Below, one piece after another: positions 1 through 4,692 of a stretch of 7,304 bases of DNA. Location of the stretch: assembly GCA_947065955.1 (NCBI GenBank), contig CAMSXY010000055.1:1-7304 (forward strand). The letters are read 5' to 3'. Each line of letters opens with the position of its first letter. Within the stretch, counting starts at the first letter, position 1. This DNA comes from an uncultured Caryophanales bacterium (GTDB taxonomy: Bacteria > Bacillota_I > Bacilli_A > RF39 > UBA660). The position numbers and the translations under genes are program-made. The notes below the pieces were generated by a model. The model was given only the letters and a program-made list of their open reading frames with translations. It was not told where the DNA came from and did not search any database.

Positions 1-44
1 CACAAGGATGAACACTCTTTCCCTACACGACGCTCTTCCGATCT
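1..44. other. Sequencing adapter plus 11-nt tag (artefact)
   Basis: Bases 12-44 match the 33-nt Illumina TruSeq universal adapter (it begins ACACTCTTTCCC and ends CTCTTCCGATCT). Bases 1-11 (CACAAGGATGA) precede it. The whole 44-nt block returns as an exact reverse complement at 7261-7304. This is library-construction sequence and not biology. Reading through it adds a false tail (DRKSVV) to the leftmost gene. Confidence 0.97.
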
Positions 45-256
45 TTTTCAATTCTATAAATTTCGAATATATCAAGATACGTACAATTTTTTTGCATATC
101 AAGCTTGAAATCAGTTTTTTCGATGTATTTTATTAATTCGTTAAGTTTATTGAATAAATGTTTTTTATCATCTAAACAACATTGATATTCATTATTTTCG
201 TAATACTCTGTAGCTATATATAGTAAATATTTGATATTATTTTTTTCTTCTTTCAT
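45..256 (-). CDS. Hypothetical small protein, 3' end cut off by contig end
   Basis: About 70 genuine residues are visible before the adapter cuts the frame; the true C-terminus is missing. The protein is hydrophilic, rich in Lys, Glu, Asn and Tyr, and predicted helical from its spacing of Leu, Ile and Tyr (residues 8-20 and 34-46). I see no signal peptide, membrane segment or known motif and I do not recognise the family. The ATG at 256 has an AGGAG ribosome site 8 nt upstream that overlaps the TAG stop of the Cro-like gene (TAGGAG), so the two genes are very probably co-transcribed and translationally coupled. By position it is the second gene of the element's early operon, which would continue leftwards outside the window. 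Confidence 0.7.
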
Positions 257-267
257 AATTTTTTCTC

Positions 268-492
268 CTATTCATTTTGTAAAAACTCAAATTCATCCTT
301 TGTGACACTTAAATAATCCAATGATAAATTTGAAAACCATTCATTTTTAATTTTTTTCAATTCTCTTAATTTAAAATCGCTTTTGCCATTCATTTTTTCA
401 TTAACTGTAGTAATTCCAATACCTAACAAATTAGCTATATCTTCATACTTTTTTTTATAACGATTTAATTCAGCTATTAAATTTGGATACAT
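268..492 (-). CDS. Cro-like small HTH regulator
   Basis: A 74-residue protein with a Cro/C1-type (XRE) helix-turn-helix at about residues 15-40: YEDIANLLGI, then ITTVNEKMNGKSDF. The start MYPNL and the ending around LSLDYL resemble small phage regulators of Gram-positives that follow the early promoter. The ATG at 492 is preceded by AAGGATGGTGA. It is transcribed away from the larger repressor at 669 and reads out of a promoter (546-574) that contains operator O2. By analogy with lambda Cro it should bind the shared operators, lower repressor expression and allow the early operon to run. The DNA-binding fold is clear from sequence; the Cro role is inferred from size and position. It could instead be an activator of the early operon. 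Confidence 0.8.
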   Translation of the reverse strand: MYPNLIAELNRYKKKYEDIANLLGIGITTVNEKMNGKSDFKLRELKKIKNEWFSNLSLDYLSVTKDEFEFLQNE

Positions 493-517
493 ATTTCACC
501 ATCCTTTCTATCGTCAA

Positions 518-535
518 AATACGGTTTTCCGTATT
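518..535. promoter_or_regulatory. Operator O1 of the lysogeny switch
   Basis: Perfect palindrome AATACGG-TTTT-CCGTATT: 7-bp arms around a 4-bp centre. It lies just downstream of the predicted start of the leftward (Cro-like) transcript, between the promoter and the gene's ribosome site, where a bound repressor would block initiation or early elongation. Confidence 0.85.
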
Positions 536-545
536 AGATAATTCA

Positions 546-574
546 ATTTTATACGATATTCCGTATTTTGTCAA
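546..574 (-). promoter_or_regulatory. Leftward early promoter (Cro-like gene)
   Basis: On minus: consensus -35 TTGACA (plus 569-574), a 17-bp spacer, and -10 TAAAAT (plus 546-551). Operator O2 fills nearly the whole spacer and touches the -10, so repressor and RNA polymerase could not bind together. This is one of the best sigma-A-type promoter matches in the window. Confidence 0.75.
550..567. promoter_or_regulatory. Operator O2 of the lysogeny switch
   Basis: TATACGA-TATT-CCGTATT: the right arm is identical to O1 and O3, the left arm has two changes from O1. It lies inside the spacer of the leftward promoter. Its centre is 32 bp from the centre of O1. Confidence 0.8.
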
Positions 575-591
575 TCCCTTTTAATAAAAAA

Positions 592-609
592 AATACGTTT
601 TTCCGTATT
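592..609. promoter_or_regulatory. Operator O3 of the lysogeny switch
   Basis: AATACGT-TTTT-CCGTATT, one arm base different from O1. It lies between the two divergent promoters, 7 bp upstream of the -35 of the rightward repressor promoter. Its centre is 42 bp from that of O2. From this place a bound protein could either block or assist polymerase at the repressor promoter. Confidence 0.8.
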
Positions 610-616
610 TTTGGTG

Positions 617-645
617 TTTACTTTTTAGATTTATTGATATATAAT
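617..645 (+). promoter_or_regulatory. Rightward repressor promoter
   Basis: TTTACT (617-622), a 17-bp spacer, and a perfect TATAAT (640-645). The expected start is near 652, giving a leader of about 17 nt that is almost entirely the ribosome site of the repressor gene. The weaker -35 (4/6) beside O3 resembles repressor-maintenance promoters that need help from bound repressor; that last point is inference. Confidence 0.7.
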
Positions 646-668
646 TATCTTTGAGAGGAGGAAAAAAT

Positions 669-1091
669 ATGGATTTTAGACAAAAATTAGATTATTTTAT
701 GAAAGATAATTCAATAAATAATTTAAATCAATTAGCATTAAAATGCGATATTCCATACACAACCTTAAGAGATTGCTATGAAAAAAATAATGCCGACAAT
801 TCGAGAATGCTAACTATTCGAAAACTTGCAAAATATATGAATTGTACTACGGATTATCTTGCATACGATGAACTAATAGATCCATCACAATCAAAAATAG
901 ATGGTTCCGATTTTTCTTTCTTAAATAATAATTCGCAATCACAAACTGAATATGATGACAAAATCAAAGAACTAGAAACTAAAAATGGAGTTAAAATTTT
1001 ATATTCAACAGAAAAACCCCTAACACAAGAAGACTACCTAGATATTAATCAGCTTGTTTTAGAGGTTATGAAACAACAAGAAAAAAAGTAA
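669..1091 (+). CDS. CI-like HTH repressor of the element
   Basis: A 140-residue protein. An XRE-type helix-turn-helix occupies about residues 15-65: NLNQLALKCDIPYTTL, then MLTIRKLAKYMNCTTDYL, the usual family ending. A flexible Asn/Ser/Gln-rich linker follows (about 75-95), then a short C-terminal segment (105-140) that probably dimerises. The ATG at 669 is chosen because a strong AGAGGAGG lies 7 nt upstream; an in-frame TTG at 651 lies before it. It faces the Cro-like gene across three operators and is the obvious candidate to bind them and keep the element silent. There is no S24/LexA-type peptidase domain with a self-cleavage site, and no ImmA-like metalloprotease gene beside it, so how the lysogen is induced is not explained here. 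Confidence 0.82.
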   Translation: MDFRQKLDYFMKDNSINNLNQLALKCDIPYTTLRDCYEKNNADNSRMLTIRKLAKYMNCTTDYLAYDELIDPSQSKIDGSDFSFLNNNSQSQTEYDDKIKELETKNGVKILYSTEKPLTQEDYLDINQLVLEVMKQQEKK

Positions 1092-1105
1092 TGTTTTATA
1101 TTTGG

Positions 1106-1140
1106 TTAAAACTTGCTAGTACAGGAGTTTTAATATAGAT
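1106..1140 (+). terminator. Possible weak hairpin after the repressor gene
   Basis: An 8-bp perfect AT-rich stem, TTAAAACT (1106-1113) with AGTTTTAA (1126-1133), 12-nt loop. It is followed only by a mixed stretch before ATTTTTG, so it would terminate poorly. It might partly separate the repressor from the next gene, or be chance in AT-rich DNA. Confidence 0.3.
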
Positions 1141-1167
1141 TTTTGTATTAGTGAGGAGGTGGGATGT

Positions 1168-1863
1168 ATGAAACAATGCAAATATTGTCGAACAGAGATC
1201 GATAAAAAAGCTAAAATTTGTCCAAATTGTCATAAAAAACAAGGTTCTATTATTATTGGAATTTTCTCTACGTTCTGTATAATAATTATAGCCATAGCTA
1301 TTTTTGGTGGCGATAACAATAGTAAAGAAAATAATAAGTTCGAAAAAAATAAAGAAAATACTGTTACCGTAGCAAATTTTAGCTCTATGACAGAAGCAGA
1401 AATTGATTCATGGTGTAATACTAACAAAATTAATTGTTCTATAACTAGCGAGTATTCTAACTCAATTGTTAAAGATGGGTTTGTAAGCCAAAGTATAGAT
1501 GCTGATAAAAAGATTTATGAAGGAGATAAAATTAAAATTATATTTTCTTTAGGCAAGGAACCAACAAATGAACAAAAGAATGCATTAAAAAAAGCGGAAT
1601 CATATTCAAAAACAATGCATATGTCTAAAAAAGGAATTTATCGTCAGTTAACTTCTGCTATTGAAGGCTTCGATGAGGAAACTGCACAATATGCTATCGA
1701 TAATATGACGGCTGATTGGTTTGCAAACGCGCTAGAAAAAGCTAAATCATATCAGAAAAACATGAGCATGTCAAAAAAGGCAATTTATAATCAATTAACT
1801 TCATCAATTGAAGGATTTACTAATGAAGAGGCTCAATATGCTATTGATCACTTAGAGGATTAA
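1168..1863 (+). CDS. Membrane-anchored zinc-ribbon/PASTA-like/Ltp-repeat protein, probable superinfection exclusion
   Basis: A 231-residue protein with four parts. (1) Residues 4-21 form a zinc ribbon, CKYC...CPNC (Cys 4, 7, 18, 21). (2) Residues 27-48 form one membrane helix; the Lys-rich N-terminus predicts it faces the cytoplasm, so the rest lies outside. (3) About 65-130 resemble a PASTA domain (VTVANFSSMTEAEIDSW ... YEGDKIKIIFSLG). (4) Two tandem Ltp-type repeats follow (about 135-181 and 184-230), each with the core ALxKAxSYxKxMxMSKKxIYxQLTSxIEGF then AQYAID. In Streptococcus thermophilus phage TP-J34 the Ltp lipoprotein blocks DNA injection by superinfecting phages; a like role here is inferred from the repeats and the place beside the repressor. 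The ATG at 1168 has AGGAGG 8 nt upstream; a GTG at 1159 lies within that site. There is no lipobox: the TM helix takes the place of the lipid anchor. Confidence 0.8.
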   Translation: MKQCKYCRTEIDKKAKICPNCHKKQGSIIIGIFSTFCIIIIAIAIFGGDNNSKENNKFEKNKENTVTVANFSSMTEAEIDSWCNTNKINCSITSEYSNSIVKDGFVSQSIDADKKIYEGDKIKIIFSLGKEPTNEQKNALKKAESYSKTMHMSKKGIYRQLTSAIEGFDEETAQYAIDNMTADWFANALEKAKSYQKNMSMSKKAIYNQLTSSIEGFTNEEAQYAIDHLED

Positions 1864-1872
1864 ACAAAAAAA

Positions 1873-1898
1873 GAATAGCCCCTCTGCAAGAACTATTC
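1873..1898. terminator. Possible terminator hairpin after the exclusion gene
   Basis: GAATAG (1873-1878) pairs with CTATTC (1893-1898); the 14-nt loop may pair partly inside. A run of seven A lies just left, so on minus it reads as stem plus T-tract; on plus only an AT-rich tail follows. It may act weakly in both directions. The rest of 1864-1988 is AT-rich with no further gene. Confidence 0.4.
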
Positions 1899-1988
1899 GT
1901 ATATATTTTATCATAATTAAAAATTAAAATAAAGTATGTAATTTTAGAACTATGTCATTTTAAATGGAATTGAATTGGAGGTGAAGGA

Positions 1989-2678
1989 ATGAATACAGAA
2001 ATTGAAGAAAATATAAAGGAAAAAATAAAGCTTGATAAAGCCTATGTAAATTATCATAAAATAATCGATAAAAACCTTCCCTACAAATTTTCTTACTTAG
2101 ATGAATGGACGTTAAAAAAATCAAAAAGATTATTGGAAGAAACAGAATTAATAGAAAACAAACAAGAAAGTAAATTTAGAACTTACAGTAGAGGAACTAT
2201 AATAAAAGTTGATTTTGGAGTTGGATTAGGTTCTGAAATGTCACAAGTTCACTTTGCTATCGTATTAAATAATTATGACAATCCTAAAAACAACATTTTA
2301 ACAGTAATTCCATTAACATCTAAAAAAAGTGATTTTAATTTAAATCTTGGAGGATTAGTAATTGAAAAATTGATAGAAAAGGTAAAAAAGGAAATAGTCA
2401 ATATAGGAATAAATGAAGAATTAAGTATCAAAAAATCTATAGATGAAGCTAAAATTAAAAAACTAAGTACATTATTGTCATATTATAAAAGTAATGTCAA
2501 AAATACATATGCTTGTTGTAGTCTAATCACTACGATTTCCAAAACTAGGATTTTCCAACCAATTAATGAATATGATATTATTGGTAGAGAAAAATGTTCT
2601 AGTGAAGTTATGGATAAAATAGATAATGAAATTTTACAGAGATTTACAAAGAATAATTTGACAAAACTTGGGAAATAA
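1989..2678 (+). CDS. PemK/MazF-like family protein, toxin activity uncertain
   Basis: A 229-residue protein. Residues 66-112 match the start of the PemK/MazF endoribonuclease fold: YSRGTIIKVDFGVGLGSE, then HFAIVLNN and ILTVIPLTSK. Residues 172-191 (TYACCSLITTISKTRIFQP) match its last conserved strand and helix. It is about twice the length of MazF, with an extra ~65-residue charged N-terminus and a helical Lys-rich insert (120-165). The Arg-Pro after the first strand, catalytic in MazF, is His-Phe here (residues 88-89), while the distal Thr (T110) is kept. No antitoxin-sized gene lies directly before it; the N-terminal extension could be regulatory. It has a GGAGGTGA ribosome site and sits between the exclusion gene and the recombinase. 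Family membership is fairly clear; RNase activity and a defence or maintenance role are inference. Confidence 0.7.
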   Translation: MNTEIEENIKEKIKLDKAYVNYHKIIDKNLPYKFSYLDEWTLKKSKRLLEETELIENKQESKFRTYSRGTIIKVDFGVGLGSEMSQVHFAIVLNNYDNPKNNILTVIPLTSKKSDFNLNLGGLVIEKLIEKVKKEIVNIGINEELSIKKSIDEAKIKKLSTLLSYYKSNVKNTYACCSLITTISKTRIFQPINEYDIIGREKCSSEVMDKIDNEILQRFTKNNLTKLGK

Positions 2679-2690
2679 TGTATATTATGC

Positions 2691-2739
2691 TTAACAAAGG
2701 ACATTTCGTTCCATTTGTTAATCAAAGACCCTAGCGGTC
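2691..2739. ncRNA. Paired hairpins in the 3' untranslated region of the PemK-like gene
   Basis: TTAACAAA (2691-2698) pairs perfectly with TTTGTTAA (2714-2721), extended inside by GGA/TCC around a one-base bulge. Directly after, GACC (2727-2730) pairs with GGTC (2736-2739). With the terminator at 2744-2777 this makes three stems in a row. It may be only a structured 3' end; no known RNA family is recognised. Confidence 0.35.
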
Positions 2740-2743
2740 CAAA

Positions 2744-2777
2744 GAGATAGCTCATCATGAACTATCTCATTTTTTTG
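2744..2777 (+). terminator. Rho-independent terminator after the PemK-like gene
   Basis: GAGATAG (2744-2750) pairs with CTATCTC (2762-2768), with inner TCA/TGA pairs. It is followed by ATTTTTTTG. A clear terminator for the rightward repressor/exclusion/PemK-like transcript; the recombinase therefore needs its own promoter. Confidence 0.85.
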
Positions 2778-2818
2778 TTAAAAATTTAAAAATGTTCTGT
2801 TTTTAACTTAAAAACCCC

Positions 2819-2853
2819 GTTCATGCAGTTTCAAGGCTAGTTCATGCAGGTTC
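2819..2853. repeat. Two 14-bp direct repeats 21 bp apart
   Basis: GTTCATGCAGTTTC (2819-2832) and GTTCATGCAGGTTC (2840-2853) match at 13 of 14 bases with a 21-bp period, two helical turns. They end just upstream of the probable -35 position of the small-gene/recombinase promoter (-10 at 2878-2883), which suits a regulator-binding site. They are more GC-rich than their surroundings. Confidence 0.6.
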
Positions 2854-2874
2854 GCGAAAAAAAATATTCAAATG

Positions 2875-2883
2875 TGATATGAT
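2875..2883 (+). promoter_or_regulatory. Extended -10 promoter for small gene and recombinase
   Basis: TGA-TATGAT is an extended -10 (TGN plus hexamer). No good -35 lies 17 bp upstream (CGAAAA), which fits a promoter that depends on a protein bound at the direct repeats 2819-2853. The start near 2890 would give a very short leader before the 2907 gene. Inferred from sequence only. Confidence 0.45.
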
Positions 2884-2906
2884 TTTCGTGAGGTGAAAAA
2901 AGCAAA

Positions 2907-3050
2907 ATGAAATATGAAGTAAGATATATTGAATTAAATAGCAACTTAAACTATTTATGTTTAATAATTAAAAACAAAACATTTATATTTATTAACGAAA
3001 AAAAGACTACATCTGTTGGAGCAGATATAGTCAAAATGTACAAAAATTAA
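2907..3050 (+). CDS. Small hypothetical protein upstream of the recombinase
   Basis: A 47-codon frame, MKYEVRYIEL ... VKMYKN, from ATG 2907 to TAA 3048-3050. A GAGGTGA ribosome site lies 10 nt upstream and a probable extended -10 promoter before that. It is a basic, Ile/Lys/Asn-rich peptide with a hydrophobic middle (YLCLIIKNKTFIFI, residues 16-29) that could be beta strands; no motif is recognised. It precedes the serine recombinase by 77 bp on the same strand and probably shares its transcript. Small genes beside large serine recombinases are sometimes recombination directionality factors, but nothing in this sequence shows that. A strong hairpin lies inside the frame (3005-3032), so a non-coding explanation is also possible. 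Confidence 0.5.
   Translation: MKYEVRYIELNSNLNYLCLIIKNKTFIFINEKKTTSVGADIVKMYKN
3005..3032 (-). terminator. Hairpin with T-tract on minus, inside the small gene
   Basis: GACTA-C-ATCTG (3005-3015) pairs with CAGAT-A-TAGTC (3022-3032): ten pairs, one mismatch, 6-nt loop. The A-run at 2998-3004 makes a T-tract directly after the stem on minus. It looks like a terminator for antisense transcription entering from the recombinase side. On plus it has no T-tract. Confidence 0.5.
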
Positions 3051-3078
3051 TCCCTCGCCAGGAATCTTTTTTTGTACA
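3037..3078. repeat. 10-bp perfect inverted repeat before the recombinase
   Basis: TGTACAAAAA (3037-3046) and TTTTTGTACA (3069-3078) are exact reverse complements, 22 bp apart. The left arm overlaps the 3' end of the small gene; the right arm is 49 bp from the recombinase start. It may be a protein-binding site or an RNA stem. No function is established. Confidence 0.5.
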
Positions 3079-3127
3079 CTCATTTTAACAAAAATAACAA
3101 ATTTTTGCAACAAAAGGAGTGATATTT

Positions 3128-4678
3128 ATGTCTAAATTAAATGTAGATATAAATGAAATGGAAATTGAAATAAAAAAAGCATATAGCGATTATTTCAATT
3201 CAATTAAAAGCAATTATATAAGTTGGCTAACTGGAGCTGTATATATTAGAGTTTCAACAGACGATCAAGTTGAATACTCACCTGCTTCGCAAGTAAAGCT
3301 TGCTTTAAAATACGCCAAAGAACATAATATTTATATTCCATTTGAAAACATTTTTAAAGATGATGGAATTTCTGGAACAAAAATAGAAAAAAGAACACAA
3401 TTTCAATCAATGATTGCTAAAGCAAAAACTAAACCTAAGCCATTTGAAACAATCCTAGTCTACTCTTTTTCACGTTTTGCAAGAAATCGTGAAGACAGTA
3501 TCGTTTATAAATCTTTGCTAAGAAAGCGATTAGGAATTAGTGTTGTAAGTATTACACAACCATTAAGCGATGGAAAAGAAGCAATTATTCTTGAAGCGAT
3601 GTATGAGGCTATGGATGAATACTACTCTGTTGATCTTGCCGAAAACTCTATTCGTGGAAAATTAGAAAAAGCAGAACGTGGGGAACATCAAGGGAATCCA
3701 CCTTACGGCTACATCTACAATAAAAATACAAGAATGCTAGAAATAGATCCAGAACGTGCAGAAGTTGTTAAAATGATTTTTAAGGAATATAATAATGACC
3801 CCAAAATGAGTATAAAAAGAATTGTAGTCAAATTAAATGCAATGGGGATTAAAACGGCTCGAGGAAATTTGTGGTCTGATAGAAATATAAATATCATTTT
3901 AAACAATCCAGCTTATATCGGAAAGACCCGCTTTTGTTTAGGTGGAATGAAACGAAATTGGGATAATCCAAACATTCAACTTCATGACGGAATACATGAA
4001 CCTATTGTTGACTTAGAAACATTTGAAGAAGCACAAAAAAGAAATAGGAAAAGAAAAGAATTATATTTTAAATATGCACAACCAAACGTAAAACACGAGC
4101 ATTGGATCAGAGGAATTCTCAAGTGTAGTGATTGTGGATCTACTCTCGTTAAAATTAAAGTTGTTAGTAGAAAAACAGCACACTTTCAGTGTACCCACTA
4201 CATAAAAGGAAAATGCATACACAATCACTACATTCGCGAAGATATAATAATATCTGCAATTTTAGAACAAATAAAAAAAGATTATACCGAAAAAATCGAT
4301 ATAAATATCGTTTCTAAGGAAGAAAATTGTAAAGACGATATAGAAGTCATCTTAAAACTTTTAAAGCAACTAGAAGCAAAAGAAAAAAGAATTAAGACAG
4401 CTTACTCCGAAGGAATTGATACTTTAGAAGAATATAAAGAAAATAAATTAAATATCCAAAAAGAAAAAAGCAATTTAGAAAGAGAATTAAAAAAAATAGA
4501 ATATGATTCTAAAATAGAAAATCAAAAACAGCAAGTATATAGCAAATGTGCTAATGCATACGAAATTTTGTCGGATCCGAATTCAGACGAAAACACAAAA
4601 TATACAATATCGCACGAATTATTCGATAAGATAATTTACGATAAAATCAATCAAAAAATAACAATCTACTACAAATGA
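3128..4678 (+). CDS. Large serine recombinase (integrase)
   Basis: A 516-residue site-specific recombinase that integrates and excises the element. After an N-terminal extension of about 36 residues comes the resolvase catalytic domain (~37-180): GAVYIRVSTDDQ holds the nucleophile Ser43 and Arg41, and SFSRFARN carries further active-site Arg. The recombinase DNA-binding domain follows (~187-310: GNPPYGYIYN ... NPAYIGKTRF), then a zinc ribbon (LKCSDCG ... FQCTHYIKGKC) and a charged coiled coil (~405-470) ending in a short basic tail. Length and order fit the large serine integrases of phages and integrative elements of Gram-positives. ATG 3128 is chosen: AAAGGAG lies 8 nt upstream and the in-frame GTG at 3119 overlaps that site. 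Its 3' end is 67 bp from the broken ssb junction, the usual place of an integrase beside its attachment site. Confidence 0.95.
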   Translation: MSKLNVDINEMEIEIKKAYSDYFNSIKSNYISWLTGAVYIRVSTDDQVEYSPASQVKLALKYAKEHNIYIPFENIFKDDGISGTKIEKRTQFQSMIAKAKTKPKPFETILVYSFSRFARNREDSIVYKSLLRKRLGISVVSITQPLSDGKEAIILEAMYEAMDEYYSVDLAENSIRGKLEKAERGEHQGNPPYGYIYNKNTRMLEIDPERAEVVKMIFKEYNNDPKMSIKRIVVKLNAMGIKTARGNLWSDRNINIILNNPAYIGKTRFCLGGMKRNWDNPNIQLHDGIHEPIVDLETFEEAQKRNRKRKELYFKYAQPNVKHEHWIRGILKCSDCGSTLVKIKVVSRKTAHFQCTHYIKGKCIHNHYIREDIIISAILEQIKKDYTEKIDINIVSKEENCKDDIEVILKLLKQLEAKEKRIKTAYSEGIDTLEEYKENKLNIQKEKSNLERELKKIEYDSKIENQKQQVYSKCANAYEILSDPNSDENTKYTISHELFDKIIYDKINQKITIYYK

Positions 4679-4688
4679 TTGTTATTTT
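4655..4688. terminator. Bidirectional terminator across the recombinase stop codon
   Basis: AAAATAACAATC (4655-4666) pairs perfectly over 12 bp with GATTGTTATTTT (4677-4688), 10-nt loop, followed by ATTTTTAT on plus. The stem includes the last codons and the TGA. On minus it also ends in a T-run, so it could stop transcription arriving from ssb. Confidence 0.8.
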
Positions 4689-4692
4689 ATTT

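Noticed and set aside
651..668. TTG start for the repressor six codons upstream (MRGGKN extension)
   Set aside because: These codons are the ribosome site itself (AGAGGAGG) and lie at the predicted transcript start; ATG 669 is correctly spaced.
1159..1167. GTG start for the exclusion-type protein
   Set aside because: The GTG is part of the AGGAGGTG ribosome site; ATG 1168 fits and leaves the zinc ribbon at the N-terminus.
1230..1427. Minus-strand open frame opposite the exclusion gene
   Set aside because: It is a shadow of the plus-strand gene, hydrophobic because it reads the AT-rich TM region backwards, and it has no ribosome site support.
2483..2758. Minus-strand open frame opposite the PemK-like gene
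   Set aside because: It overlaps the coding gene and its terminator, with no recognisable domain.
3119..3127. GTG start for the serine recombinase
   Set aside because: The GTG overlaps the AAAGGAG ribosome site, which is properly spaced for ATG 3128.
3715..3906. Minus-strand open frame inside the recombinase
   Set aside because: It is a shadow within a conserved coding domain.
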